In this document: in pieces, positions 1 to 7,431 of the stretch
How the letters are laid out: the number at the start of each line of letters is the position of its first letter
Numbering within the stretch: the stretch's first letter is position 1
Made by a program: the position numbers and the translations under genes
The notes under the pieces: generated by a model
Seen by the model: only the letters and a program-made list of their open reading frames with translations
Told to the model about the DNA's origin: nothing
Databases searched by the model: none
DNA from: a virus
IMG/VR virus record: IMGVR_UViG_3300030061_002297
Coordinates: 1 to 25,206 of that record
Length of the DNA: 25,206 bases
Direction: 5' to 3' (one strand)

Positions 1-233
1 TTAATGAAAACTTTGCTTTACTTGTATCTAAATGTAGAGGTGTAACTCCTGCAAGAGATAACACTAGACCAGCTGACTCTCAAAGTTTGTGGGATGATAT
101 GAAAGATGAGTATAAAAAAGAGAATCCAGAGGTCAATTTAATGAATGATAAGTTTATAGAACCTAGCAAGAGCAAATTGAAAATACCACCAAAAGGGTAT
201 ATACTACCATTACCAAAACCAAAAGATGAGTAA
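1..233 (+). CDS. C-terminal end of an unrecognised phage protein (5' partial)
   Basis: An open frame enters from the left edge and ends at the TAA at 231-233, giving about 76 residues of a C-terminus. The stretch is hydrophilic, with many Asp, Glu and Lys, and finishes in a proline/lysine tail (PLPKPKDE). I do not recognise the family. The next gene starts inside its last codons (8-base overlap), so it belongs to the same late operon. By position ahead of the lysis-like and neck genes it could be the end of a packaging or portal-region protein, but nothing visible proves that. Confidence 0.7.
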   Translation, partial: NENFALLVSKCRGVTPARDNTRPADSQSLWDDMKDEYKKENPEVNLMNDKFIEPSKSKLKIPPKGYILPLPKPKDE

Positions 234-624
234 ACCATTAAAAATATCTGAAGAAGCAGCAGTGCAAATGCCGATGAAAACGGTAGCCTCACTAATTATG
301 ATGGTTGCAATTGGGACCTGGGCATACTTCGGTTTACATGAAATGCTGAACAACCACGCTACAAAAATAGAATTAATGCAAAAAGATTTAGAACAAAACT
401 CAGAATTTAGAATTAAATATCCAAGAGGAGAACTTGGTCAATCAAGTGGAGAGGCAGAGCTCTTCATGTTGGTCGAGCACATAAGTGGATTATTAGAAGA
501 TATAGATTCAGAAGTTAAGAGTATGAGAAACAATGCAGTCAATATAGAATTTTTACAAGAGAGAACAAAGAAACTTACAGAAGATGTAGAAAAATTAATT
601 AGAAATGGTAACGGAGATCACTAA
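226..624 (+). CDS. Membrane-anchored coiled-coil protein, holin- or spanin-like candidate
   Basis: This 132-residue protein has a short polar N-terminus, one likely membrane helix at about residues 18-40 (core SLIMMVAIGTWAYFGL), then a long charged helical region with heptad-like spacing (about 41-128). The body therefore should sit outside the membrane as a coiled coil. The ATG lies within the preceding gene (8-base overlap), and the stop shares one base with the next start (TAATG). One anchor plus a coiled coil, two genes ahead of a peptidoglycan peptidase, suits a holin or inner-membrane spanin subunit. That role is inferred from architecture and position; no family motif was recognised. 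Confidence 0.8.
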   Translation: MSKPLKISEEAAVQMPMKTVASLIMMVAIGTWAYFGLHEMLNNHATKIELMQKDLEQNSEFRIKYPRGELGQSSGEAELFMLVEHISGLLEDIDSEVKSMRNNAVNIEFLQERTKKLTEDVEKLIRNGNGDH

Positions 625-839
625 TGGTAGAATTAGTTTTTGCACTTTTATTAATACAAGACCATAAAATTGTAGAGCACTTACATATGGACAGTCTTTC
701 AAAATGTCTCAAGGCTAAGCGTTATGCTATGAAGGACAAAAGTCCTGGTGATAGGGTTGTCTACAAATGCTTACAATCTAAAGCAAACGTAGAAATATAT
801 ATGGGCGAAAAGAAAATAACTTCTTTAATATTGGAGTAA
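624..839 (+). CDS. Small phage protein with a hydrophobic N-terminus
   Basis: This 71-residue protein begins with a short hydrophobic run (VELVFALLLIQ), then becomes basic, with two cysteines at about residues 28 and 49 (SKCLKAKR and YKCLQSK). The hydrophobic run is too short for a confident membrane helix and has no lipobox, so it may be a weak signal or a membrane-associating helix. It is linked to both neighbours: the start overlaps the previous stop by one base, and the endolysin-like gene starts two bases after its stop. It could be an accessory lysis protein or a small structural protein. The function is not recognised. Confidence 0.7.
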   Translation: MVELVFALLLIQDHKIVEHLHMDSLSKCLKAKRYAMKDKSPGDRVVYKCLQSKANVEIYMGEKKITSLILE

Positions 840-841
840 TT

Positions 842-1318
842 ATGGAACTTACACGAAATTTTACTCTTCAAGAGTTGACCAAATCAGATACAGCAATTAG
901 ACATGGGATTGATAATAATCCTAATGCTGATCAAATAGAAAAATTAAAAACACTTTGTGAAAAAATTTTACAACCCGTACGTGACCACTTTGGCAGGGTT
1001 AAGGTGACTAGCGGGTTCCGTAGTCCACAGCTGTGCCAAAAAATAAATAGCTCACCTAATTCGCAGCACGCGCGTGCGGAAGCGGCAGATTTCGAAGTAG
1101 TAGGAGTAGACAATGCAGAACTTGCTGATTGGATACACAGAGAGCTAGAATGGGATCAATTGATCCTCGAGTTCTATACTCCTGGCGAACCCAATTCGGG
1201 ATGGATACACTGCAGTGTTACGGAGGGAACACCAAGAAAACAATTCTTGCACGCTTTTAGAGAAGAAGGTAAAACAAAATACAAACCTATTATAGGAAAA
1301 GCAAAGGATATATTATAA
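842..1318 (+). CDS. M15-family peptidase, likely endolysin (peptidoglycan-cutting)
   Basis: This 158-residue single-domain protein matches the zinc D-Ala-D-Ala carboxypeptidase/endopeptidase family (peptidase M15, Hedgehog/DD-peptidase fold). The substrate-side SGFRS motif is at residues 57-61. The zinc site is visible as SQHARAEAAD (His76, Asp83) and GWIHCS (His123), and Glu110 in QLILEF is a candidate general base. The Gly usual after the first zinc His is Glu80 here, but all three metal ligands are kept. There is no signal peptide, so export would need a holin, consistent with the membrane protein at 226-624. It likely cuts peptide crosslinks at lysis; a virion-borne role in cell entry is the alternative. 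Confidence 0.93.
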   Translation: MELTRNFTLQELTKSDTAIRHGIDNNPNADQIEKLKTLCEKILQPVRDHFGRVKVTSGFRSPQLCQKINSSPNSQHARAEAADFEVVGVDNAELADWIHRELEWDQLILEFYTPGEPNSGWIHCSVTEGTPRKQFLHAFREEGKTKYKPIIGKAKDIL

Positions 1319-1449
1319 TGGCAATAGGACGTGGACAAATAAGAGCACAAATTGATGGTAAGCTAAGAGGTGCAAGAGGTGAAAAAAAGAAAAAAGTACA
1401 AGCAAAAAACAAACTTAATCGCAAAAAAGCTAAGGTCTTCAAAGTTTAG
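1318..1449 (+). CDS. Very basic 43-residue protein
   Basis: The frame starts at the ATG that shares one base with the endolysin-like stop (TAATG) and ends at TAG 1447-1449. It starts MAIGRGQIRAQIDGKLRGAR and ends in a lysine-rich tail containing KKKK and NRKKAK. Lys plus Arg make up well over a third of the protein and there are only two acidic residues, so it should bind nucleic acid or another polyanion. The overlapping start and the full open frame support it as a real gene. A DNA-condensing, packaged or RNA-binding role is inferred from charge only. Confidence 0.75.
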   Translation: MAIGRGQIRAQIDGKLRGARGEKKKKVQAKNKLNRKKAKVFKV

Positions 1450-1459
1450 TCAAAAAGTG

Positions 1460-1480
1460 ATACAATCCAAGAAATTGTAT
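1460..1480 (+). other. AT-rich hairpin in the 50-base gap before the neck genes
   Basis: A perfect 7-base inverted repeat (atacaat at 1460-1466, attgtat at 1474-1480) flanks a 7-base loop. It is not followed by a T-run, so it is not a classical intrinsic terminator. It lies between the lysis-like block and the neck genes and may be an mRNA processing or stability element, or chance in AT-rich DNA. Confidence 0.35.
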
Positions 1481-1499
1481 AACCGTAAAAAGGATAATA

Positions 1500-2195
1500 A
1501 TGGCAACTTCGGGAACAGTAGCATTTAATTTAAATATTGATGAAATAATTGACGAGGGTTATGAAAGATGTGGACTCTCAACAAACGCGGGATATGATTT
1601 AAAATCAGCAAGAAGAAGTCTTAACTTATTATTTGCTGAATGGGGTAATAGAGGCATTCACTTGTGGAAAGTAGATTTGAATGAAGTAGCATTAGTAAGT
1701 GGGCAAGCAGAATATAGTGTAGCTTCAAACGTCAGTGATGTGCTTGAAGCATTTGTATCTTCAACTTTAACTGCTGCGGACAATGCAAACACTCAAGACG
1801 TTGCTCTTACTAAAATAGATAGATCAGCTTATTCAGCCTTACCTAATAAGTTAGCAGTTGGTCAGCCATCTCAATATTATGTAGAGAGACTGACAACACC
1901 AAAAATTTATCTATATCAGGCACCAGATTTAAACACATACACAGCTTTGAAATATTATGTAATAAAAAGAATTGAGGATGCTGGAGTTTATACTAATGAT
2001 GCAGATGTTGCTTACAGATTTTTACCATGTATGTGTGCAGGACTTGCATATTATTTATCAATGAAAAAAGCACCACAACTTGTGCAACAAACAAAATTAG
2101 TTTACGAGGACGAACTTAAAAGAGCACTGGATGAAGATGGTCAAAGAACGTCAACTTATATAACTCCACAATCATTCTACCCACAAGGATTATAA
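1500..2195 (+). CDS. Head-tail adaptor / tail tubular protein A-like neck protein
   Basis: This 231-residue protein carries the pattern of short-tailed-phage adaptors (T7 gp11 / P22 gp4 type): an N-terminal helical part with a conserved ARRSLNLLFAEWGNRGI stretch (about residues 37-53), a beta-rich centre, and a C-terminal helical part (RFLPCMCAGLAYYLS, about 174-188). Such proteins form a ring under the portal to which the nozzle binds. A purine-rich AAAGGAT lies just upstream of the ATG. The next gene begins one base after the stop region. The family call rests on recognised pattern, not a search; the exact ring position is inferred. Confidence 0.75.
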   Translation: MATSGTVAFNLNIDEIIDEGYERCGLSTNAGYDLKSARRSLNLLFAEWGNRGIHLWKVDLNEVALVSGQAEYSVASNVSDVLEAFVSSTLTAADNANTQDVALTKIDRSAYSALPNKLAVGQPSQYYVERLTTPKIYLYQAPDLNTYTALKYYVIKRIEDAGVYTNDADVAYRFLPCMCAGLAYYLSMKKAPQLVQQTKLVYEDELKRALDEDGQRTSTYITPQSFYPQGL

Positions 2196-2196
2196 T

Positions 2197-2604
2197 ATGG
2201 GAAAATTTGCAACAGGTAAAAGATCATTAGCTATTTCAGACAGATCTGGACAAGCTTTTCCTTATCAAGAAATGGTTAAAGAGTGGACAGGAGCTTTAGT
2301 TCATATATCTGAATTTGAACCAAAACATCCACAGATAAGAAGAAAGACAATTGTAGGAGATGCGATTGCTTTACAAAATACAAGACCACAAAGATTTCAA
2401 CAACCAACAACGGTAGCATCAAATGATATTGTATTAGCAGATTCAGGAGGAACTATGGTTGGTGTAGCAAATTTAACATTACCTGGTGACTTTGGATTTT
2501 TAACGCAAGGTACATCTGCAATGGTGCCTGCTGATCCATCTTTACAAAACAGAAGAAGAGAGATAAACGCAACAATTGGTAATGCGGAGGTTAGTATAAC
2601 ATAA
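2197..2604 (+). CDS. Conserved phage structural protein of the neck region
   Basis: This 135-residue protein has a basic N-terminus (MGKFATGKRSLAISDRSG), a motif KEWTGALVHISEFEPKHPQ at about residues 28-46 and a beta-rich C-terminal half. Proteins of this style recur next to adaptor genes in uncultured marine phages. It lies between two neck-type genes, one base from the previous stop and overlapping the next start by one base, so a virion connector or head-tail joining role is likely. No catalytic motif is visible, and the exact function is not known to me. Confidence 0.7.
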   Translation: MGKFATGKRSLAISDRSGQAFPYQEMVKEWTGALVHISEFEPKHPQIRRKTIVGDAIALQNTRPQRFQQPTTVASNDIVLADSGGTMVGVANLTLPGDFGFLTQGTSAMVPADPSLQNRRREINATIGNAEVSIT

Positions 2605-3287
2605 TGGCCATAACTCATGCAAATTTCTTAACACAAGTAAGAAACTATACTGAAGTAAGTAGCACTGTTTTAACTGATGCAATTATTCAAGATTTTATTA
2701 AATCTGTAGAATTAGATGTAGCAGGTAGAGTTGATTATGATGATTTAAGAAAGTACGTTACTTCGAATTTTACTGCAGGAAATAGATATGTAATTTTACC
2801 TGGAGATGCCTTAGTTGTTAGATCTGTACAAATAATAGACAGTAGTAATAATAGAATTTTTTTAGAAAAAAGAGATACAAGTTTTATTTCTGAATTTGCA
2901 CCCAATGACAATACAACAGGCACTCCTAAATATTATGCTAATTGGGAAGACAATGTTCAACAAGGACCTGTTATTTTAGTTGCTCCAACTCCTGCATCAG
3001 CAGATACAGTTCAAGTTAATTACATAAAAAGTCCACCTGAATTCACTAGTACAACAAATACATACTTATCTACAAATCAAGAATCTATGTTATTACATGG
3101 GGTATTAGCTGAAGCTTTTAGATTTTTAAAAGGCCCCATGGATATGTACAATTTGTACGAAAAGAAGTACAATGAGGAAATACAAAATTTTGCCCTACAA
3201 CAAATGGGCAGAAGAAGACGTGCGGAGTATGACGATGGAGTTCCAAGAGTAAAAATTCCTAGTCCAACTCCAAACACAACTTATTAA
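2604..3287 (+). CDS. Second phage adaptor-like neck protein
   Basis: This 227-residue protein starts with a helical segment (about residues 18-45, IIQDFIKSVELDVAGRVDY), passes into a beta-rich middle with a TGTPKYYANWE motif near residue 105, and ends in a helical part with LLHGVLAEAFRFLKGP (about 163-178) and a basic patch MGRRRRAEY. The layout is that of phage adaptor/connector proteins. Its ATG overlaps the preceding stop (TAATG). With the protein at 1500-2195 it gives two connector-type proteins, plausibly stacked rings of the neck. The stacking is inference. Confidence 0.72.
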   Translation: MAITHANFLTQVRNYTEVSSTVLTDAIIQDFIKSVELDVAGRVDYDDLRKYVTSNFTAGNRYVILPGDALVVRSVQIIDSSNNRIFLEKRDTSFISEFAPNDNTTGTPKYYANWEDNVQQGPVILVAPTPASADTVQVNYIKSPPEFTSTTNTYLSTNQESMLLHGVLAEAFRFLKGPMDMYNLYEKKYNEEIQNFALQQMGRRRRAEYDDGVPRVKIPSPTPNTTY

Positions 3288-3291
3288 GGAG
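3286..3291 (+). promoter_or_regulatory. Strong Shine-Dalgarno site (AAGGAG) for the gene at 3299
   Basis: AAGGAG sits 7 bases before the ATG at 3299 and overlaps the TAA stop of the preceding gene. It sets the start of the 147-residue protein and implies higher independent translation than for the TAATG-coupled genes before it. Confidence 0.7.
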
Positions 3292-3298
3292 AACAATT

Positions 3299-3742
3299 AT
3301 GGCTATAACAACAAATGCAATATGTGATTCTTTCAAAAAAGAATTACTTCAAGGTAAGCATGATTTTGATACATCGTCTGATACATATAAATTAGCGATG
3401 TACACAAACTCAGCTACATTAGGAAAATCAACTGAGAACTATTCGACAGGTAATGAAGTATCATCATCTGGATACTCAGCTGGTGGAAAAGCTTTGGTCA
3501 ACCAAGGTGTTAAAGTTTCATCATCAGTAGCGATTACTGATTTTGCTGATCTATCTTTTGTCGGAGTAACTTTGACTGCAAGAGGAGCTTTAATTTATAA
3601 CACAACTACAGATGGTGGTTCTAATACTACTGATGCTGTTGCTGTTTTAGATTTTGGCGCAGATAAAACTGCAACATCTGGAACTTTTACAATTCAGTTT
3701 CCTGCATTCACAACTGCTGCCGCTATTTTAAGATTAGCATAA
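3299..3742 (+). CDS. Beta-rich virion structural protein, possible decoration or fibre protein
   Basis: This 147-residue protein is rich in Thr, Ser, Ala and Gly with alternating polar/hydrophobic stretches typical of beta-sheet virion proteins. It begins with a short helix (AICDSFKKELLQGKHDF) that is common in this group of marine phage proteins, then runs into beta strands such as LSFVGVTLTARGALIYN (about residues 85-101). A near-ideal ribosome binding site precedes it, which suits an abundant virion component. No enzyme motif is visible. Capsid decoration, tail or fibre base protein all remain possible. Confidence 0.7.
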   Translation: MAITTNAICDSFKKELLQGKHDFDTSSDTYKLAMYTNSATLGKSTENYSTGNEVSSSGYSAGGKALVNQGVKVSSSVAITDFADLSFVGVTLTARGALIYNTTTDGGSNTTDAVAVLDFGADKTATSGTFTIQFPAFTTAAAILRLA

Positions 3743-3754
3743 GGATTATAATGA

Positions 3755-4861
3755 ATGTCAAATACATGGGGTGCACTTACTTGGAATCAAGGTAGTTGGG
3801 CAGCACAAGGTGATGTCACAGTTACTGCAACTGGAATAAGTGCATCCTATAGTATTGGCAATGTAGTAGCCACCGGTATTATTCAAATTGGATGGGGTGG
3901 AGATACTTGGGGTGAAAATGAATGGGGTAGGTTATCTGGATCACAACCATTAGCTGTTGGATCACAAGCATCATTTTCAATAGGTTCATTATCTATTTCT
4001 GGTAATGCAGATGTAGATGTAACCGGAAGTCAATTAACCTCTTCTCTTGGTGAGGAAGTAGCAGGAATATCATTCACATTTAGCGCAACAGGTTTACAAT
4101 TAACATCATCAATAGGTAGTAATGTTATTGAAATAGGAGTTCCAGTGACTGGAATTTCTGCAACTTCAAGTATTGGAGCTGCAACAGTCGATGAATCTAC
4201 ATTAACAGGAATAGGATGGGGCAGACGAGCTTGGGGTAATCTTGCCTGGGGAGAGGCTTTTTCAGTTGCTGCCACAGGACAACAATTAACTTCGACTATT
4301 AATTTTCCAGCTGCTAATGCTTTTACTGATGTAACAATTGCAGTATCAGGTCAACAAATTACTGCAACATATGCAGATCCGTCTTTCTCTATACAAATAG
4401 ATCAGGATTTAACTATCCTAGCAAACGAGCATGGTATGACTTTTAGTTTAGGGTCTTCAACACAAACTGGACATGCAAACGTTGATGTAACAGGCACATC
4501 TTTGACTGGGTCAATGGGAGATACTATAGCTGGATTAAAAACACCAGTTGATGTATCTGGTATACAGGCTGCATTTACTCTTGGAACTTTTACTTTAGTA
4601 CAAACCACGAATGAAACAGCGACTGGCCAACAATTAGCTTCAAGTATTGGCACCCCTACAGAAATACCGAGTCAAACAGTGGGGGTATCAGGTCAACAAT
4701 TATCTAGCTCAATAGGATCAGTTACCGTCACAGGTATTGCAAATATTAGTGTAACTGGCATACAATTGACAGCAAATTTAGGCTCTGTTAATATAACAAG
4801 CTGGCAAGAAATTGATCCAGGTGTAACAAATAATTGGACAGAGGTTGATTTAGCAGCTTAG
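3755..4861 (+). CDS. Repeat-rich structural protein with Trp-Gly motifs
   Basis: This 368-residue protein is built from about a dozen copies of a short unit approximated by V-T/S-G-x-Q-L-T-S-S-I-G, separated by variable spacers. Three tryptophan/glycine motifs are interspersed: WGALTWNQGSW (residues 5-15), GWGGDTWGENEWG (46-58) and GWGRRAWGNLAWGE (154-167). It ends in a third kind of Trp segment (SWQEIDPG, NNWTEVDL). Low charge and high Ser/Thr/Gly point to an extended beta structure such as a fibre or shaft. I chose the ATG at 3755: the ATG four bases earlier (3751) opens only a 14-codon frame. It lies directly before the tail fibre. The exact role is inferred. Confidence 0.75.
   Translation: MSNTWGALTWNQGSWAAQGDVTVTATGISASYSIGNVVATGIIQIGWGGDTWGENEWGRLSGSQPLAVGSQASFSIGSLSISGNADVDVTGSQLTSSLGEEVAGISFTFSATGLQLTSSIGSNVIEIGVPVTGISATSSIGAATVDESTLTGIGWGRRAWGNLAWGEAFSVAATGQQLTSTINFPAANAFTDVTIAVSGQQITATYADPSFSIQIDQDLTILANEHGMTFSLGSSTQTGHANVDVTGTSLTGSMGDTIAGLKTPVDVSGIQAAFTLGTFTLVQTTNETATGQQLASSIGTPTEIPSQTVGVSGQQLSSSIGSVTVTGIANISVTGIQLTANLGSVNITSWQEIDPGVTNNWTEVDLAA
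3815..4800 (+). repeat. Degenerate coding repeats (G-x-Q-L-T-S-S-I-G unit)
   Basis: Within the gene at 3755-4861 the unit recurs about a dozen times, for example GSQLTSSLG (about 4027), GLQLTSSIG (4090), GQQLTSTIN (4276), GQQITATYA (4350), GQQLASSIG (4624), GQQLSSSIG (4690) and GIQLTANLG (4758). The DNA copies share a core like ggtcaacaatta but have drifted, so this is an old protein-level repeat rather than a fresh tandem duplication. Confidence 0.7.
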
Positions 4862-4884
4862 GTATTGTAATATGAATATTATTT

Positions 4885-4890
4885 AAGGAG
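4885..4890 (+). promoter_or_regulatory. Shine-Dalgarno site (AAGGAG) for the tail fibre gene
   Basis: AAGGAG lies 10 bases before the ATG at 4901, inside a 39-base gap that also holds a small AT-only inverted repeat (taatat/atatta, 4868-4881). It fixes the tail fibre start and suggests strong translation. Confidence 0.6.
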
Positions 4891-4900
4891 ATAAAAATTT

Positions 4901-6196
4901 ATGACATCAGCATATTCAACGGATTTAAAACTCGAACTTATGGTAACTGGCGAAAACGCTGGTACTTGGGGAGATAACACAAATAATAATTTAAATTTAA
5001 TTCAACAAGCAATTGCAGGATTTGAACAAGTAACACTTTCAAGTGGTTCAACTTTAGCTTTAGCAATGACTGATAAAGCAATTTCTAATGCTAGAAATAT
5101 GGTAATTAAATTTGCTTCTGCATCAATCGCAGCTAGCACAATTTGTACTATTCCAGATAGTATAGAAAAATTTTATATTTTTGATGTTTCAGCAATAACA
5201 AACCCAACAAATCTAACAATTAAAACTGCATCAGGCACTGGGTTCACTTGTGATCAAGCAAAAATTTACGCAGCATATTCTGATGGTACAAACCTAAACG
5301 AAATTTCATTAGACACTCTTGGTGGAACTGTTGCAGCAGCAAATATTTCAGGAACGATAGCGACAGCTCAAATTGCTGATGACGCTGTGACTTTTGCAAA
5401 AATGCAGGACACTACAACTAACAACAGAGTTTTAGGAGCTGCAACTGCTGGAACTGTTGGTGAAGTACAAGTTGCTACAGACATGATTGCAGATGACGCT
5501 GTTACTGCTGACAAATTAGCAAACACTGCTGTAACTGCAGGATCTTACACAGCATCATCAATAACAGTAGATGCTCAAGGACGATTAACAGCTGCCGCAA
5601 GTGGATCAGGGGGAGCTCAAGGTTATCAATTAACAGAATTTAGACAAGGTTCAGATAGTTTTACTTATGGTGCAGTCGACACAAACGCAACCAAAGGTGC
5701 TGGAATAATTTCTGGCGGTGGCGGAGGTGGCGGCCGTTCAAACCAAGGGGCAGGTGCTAGACCTGGTGGCCATGGATTTTTCGGTGTATGGGGAGTCGAT
5801 CTTTCTCCAGGAACTATGAATGGACAATCAGTTCAAGTTGGAGCTGCCGGAAGCGGTGGCGGAAGTGGGCAAGCTGGTCAAGCGGGCGGAGCCTCGAATT
5901 TTGGAAACGTAGTTAACGCTGGTGGCGGAGGCGGTGGATCTTCTCCACATACTCCTAATAGTCCAAGACCATCTGCTGGAACTACTAATACACCATCAGT
6001 ATTTAATTACAGCACAACAGATTTTTCTGACACAACTAACATAGCTCCTCCTGCTGCAGGAACCGGAGGAAATGAAAGTAATGGCCCTAACTCTGTAAGA
6101 AATTCATTTACAGTTGGAGGTTCAGGTGGTAGCTCAAGCTCTGGATCAGGAACGGGTGGGGCTGGTTATATTTATATTTTTGAACAAGTAACATAG
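4901..6196 (+). CDS. Tail fibre with a polyglycine-rich C-terminal tip (receptor-binding candidate)
   Basis: This 431-residue protein has three parts. Residues 1-45 contain LMVTGENAGTWGDNTNNNLN, a recurrent N-terminal signature of marine phage fibres. Residues about 150-235 carry shaft-like repeats (IADDAVTFAKM, IADDAVTADKLANTAV) followed by SSITVDAQGRLTAA, common in phage fibres. Residues about 268-431 are extremely Gly/Ser rich with two polyglycine runs (about 272-278 and 341-346), ending in the hydrophobic GYIYIFEQV. This tip resembles the glycine-rich adhesin domains of T-even gp38-type proteins, which fold as packed polyglycine II helices. It therefore probably recognises the host surface. 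The family resemblance is recognised; the fold is inferred. Confidence 0.85.
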   Translation: MTSAYSTDLKLELMVTGENAGTWGDNTNNNLNLIQQAIAGFEQVTLSSGSTLALAMTDKAISNARNMVIKFASASIAASTICTIPDSIEKFYIFDVSAITNPTNLTIKTASGTGFTCDQAKIYAAYSDGTNLNEISLDTLGGTVAAANISGTIATAQIADDAVTFAKMQDTTTNNRVLGAATAGTVGEVQVATDMIADDAVTADKLANTAVTAGSYTASSITVDAQGRLTAAASGSGGAQGYQLTEFRQGSDSFTYGAVDTNATKGAGIISGGGGGGGRSNQGAGARPGGHGFFGVWGVDLSPGTMNGQSVQVGAAGSGGGSGQAGQAGGASNFGNVVNAGGGGGGSSPHTPNSPRPSAGTTNTPSVFNYSTTDFSDTTNIAPPAAGTGGNESNGPNSVRNSFTVGGSGGSSSSGSGTGGAGYIYIFEQVT

Positions 6197-6206
6197 GATT
6201 AAAAAA

Positions 6207-6665
6207 ATGCCAAATATATTTTTTAGACAAGATAATCAAGTTTGGAGAGTAGCAAAAGATGACTCTGATGCCGCTTCTGTAGAAGCAAACTCTGGAGATA
6301 CTTTAGTTAAAAAAACATTAAGTCAAGAAGATTATGATGCAATAGTTGGAAACACAAAAACATTTGCAGAAAATTCTACGGCAGATAATATTACTTTAGT
6401 AGATTTAGTTTCACCCACACAATCAAAATCATTGTTTATTGAAGATTGTCAAAGAGAATTTAGAGTTATAGATAATTTTGTAAGTAGTGGAAGAACTTCT
6501 ACTATGAAAGAAAGAATGACAACTTACAAGACTCTTTTAAATGTAGCGATTGAAACAGCACAACAAACAGCAGACGATACAACTTTTTCAGGATATCCTC
6601 CACAATACGTAGCCTCTTTAAATCCTGGAGCAGAGGTATTTCATATATTGCAAATACCTAATTAA
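6207..6665 (+). CDS. Unknown protein directly behind the tail fibre, possible fibre partner
   Basis: This 152-residue acidic protein starts MPNIFFRQDNQVWRV and has a mixed beta then helical make-up. A helical stretch spans about residues 98-122 (TMKERMTTYKTLLNVAIETAQQ) and the protein ends with a Gly/Pro-containing tail. No family was recognised. The gene lies 10 bases after the fibre gene and is co-oriented. Many phages keep a fibre-assembly chaperone or a distal fibre subunit at this position, which is the best guess from context. Only a weak purine-rich site (AGGA) lies upstream. Confidence 0.65.
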   Translation: MPNIFFRQDNQVWRVAKDDSDAASVEANSGDTLVKKTLSQEDYDAIVGNTKTFAENSTADNITLVDLVSPTQSKSLFIEDCQREFRVIDNFVSSGRTSTMKERMTTYKTLLNVAIETAQQTADDTTFSGYPPQYVASLNPGAEVFHILQIPN

Positions 6666-6684
6666 ATTATATATTGTGTCTTTT

Positions 6685-7431
6685 ATGAAAGACATAAAAT
6701 TTATTGCTCCTAAAGTCTACATTGATGATTTTGATGACAGACCAGTTCCCTCTTTAAATCATTTACCAGACTGGTACAAAAAACTTAAACATCATCCTAA
6801 TCGAACAACTATTAAAGGTTGTAAGCCATTCTTGGATTCCATGACAGCAGGGTATGTTTTAAAATTACCTCAAGAATATTACATTGAAATAACGACTGTA
6901 GAAAAAGACAAATATAAAATTCATGTTAGATCATGTTATGGAGATTTTGCTGGATTTCCAAAATACCAATTTTTAAATTTAAATGAAGATATGGAAACCT
7001 CTATACATCCTACTTATCAAATAGAAGGTTCACCACAACTTGAAAAAAACTTTAATTTTCCTGTAATGAAGTTTTATAACCCTTGGAAAATAAAAACTCC
7101 TGATGGTTATTCATGCTTATTTACACCTCCTTTAAATAGGGTTGATGAAAGGTTTGAAATTATTAACGGTATTGTAGATACAGATTCATTTACAGAATGT
7201 ATTAATTTTCCGTTTATTTTAAAAAAAGATTATTTGTTCAAAAATATTAAAGATGGAAAATATTTTTCTATCTTAAAAAAAGGAACTCCTTATTGTCAAA
7301 TTTTTCCATTTAAAAGAGAAGGTTGGAAAATGAAAATACAAGAAAGTGATTCAAAGATTCCAGGGAGTATGTTTACAGAAAAGTTTAATTGGTACAGAAA
7401 TAAAATTTGGCACCGTAAAAGTTATAAATAA
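6685..7431 (+). CDS. Protein of an unknown-function family seen in marine phages
   Basis: From the ATG at 6685 this is 248 residues starting MKDIKFIAPK; a GTG at 6676 in the same frame would add three residues. Neither start has a clear Shine-Dalgarno site. Recognisable blocks are LPDWYKKL near residue 29, an IKGCKPFLDSMTAGYVLKLP block at about residues 43-62, and a PWKIKTPDGYSCLF block near 134-147. I associate these blocks with proteins of unknown function in marine myo- and podoviruses, from memory rather than a search. No nucleotide-binding or metal motif stands out. It is the last plus-strand gene before the antisense halogenase operon and shares its low GC and missing ribosome site, so it may have arrived with that cassette. 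Confidence 0.75.
   Translation: MKDIKFIAPKVYIDDFDDRPVPSLNHLPDWYKKLKHHPNRTTIKGCKPFLDSMTAGYVLKLPQEYYIEITTVEKDKYKIHVRSCYGDFAGFPKYQFLNLNEDMETSIHPTYQIEGSPQLEKNFNFPVMKFYNPWKIKTPDGYSCLFTPPLNRVDERFEIINGIVDTDSFTECINFPFILKKDYLFKNIKDGKYFSILKKGTPYCQIFPFKREGWKMKIQESDSKIPGSMFTEKFNWYRNKIWHRKSYK

Noticed and set aside
1460-1480. Rho-independent terminator reading of the hairpin
   Set aside because: The stem is AT-rich and no T-run follows it, so it is listed only as a hairpin.
3751-3795. 14-codon frame from the ATG at 3751, four bases before the real start
   Set aside because: It ends at once and reads through the true gene in another frame; a leader-peptide role has no support.
4868-4881. Inverted repeat taatat/atatta as an operator
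   Set aside because: All-AT arms of six bases with a two-base centre are expected by chance in this composition.
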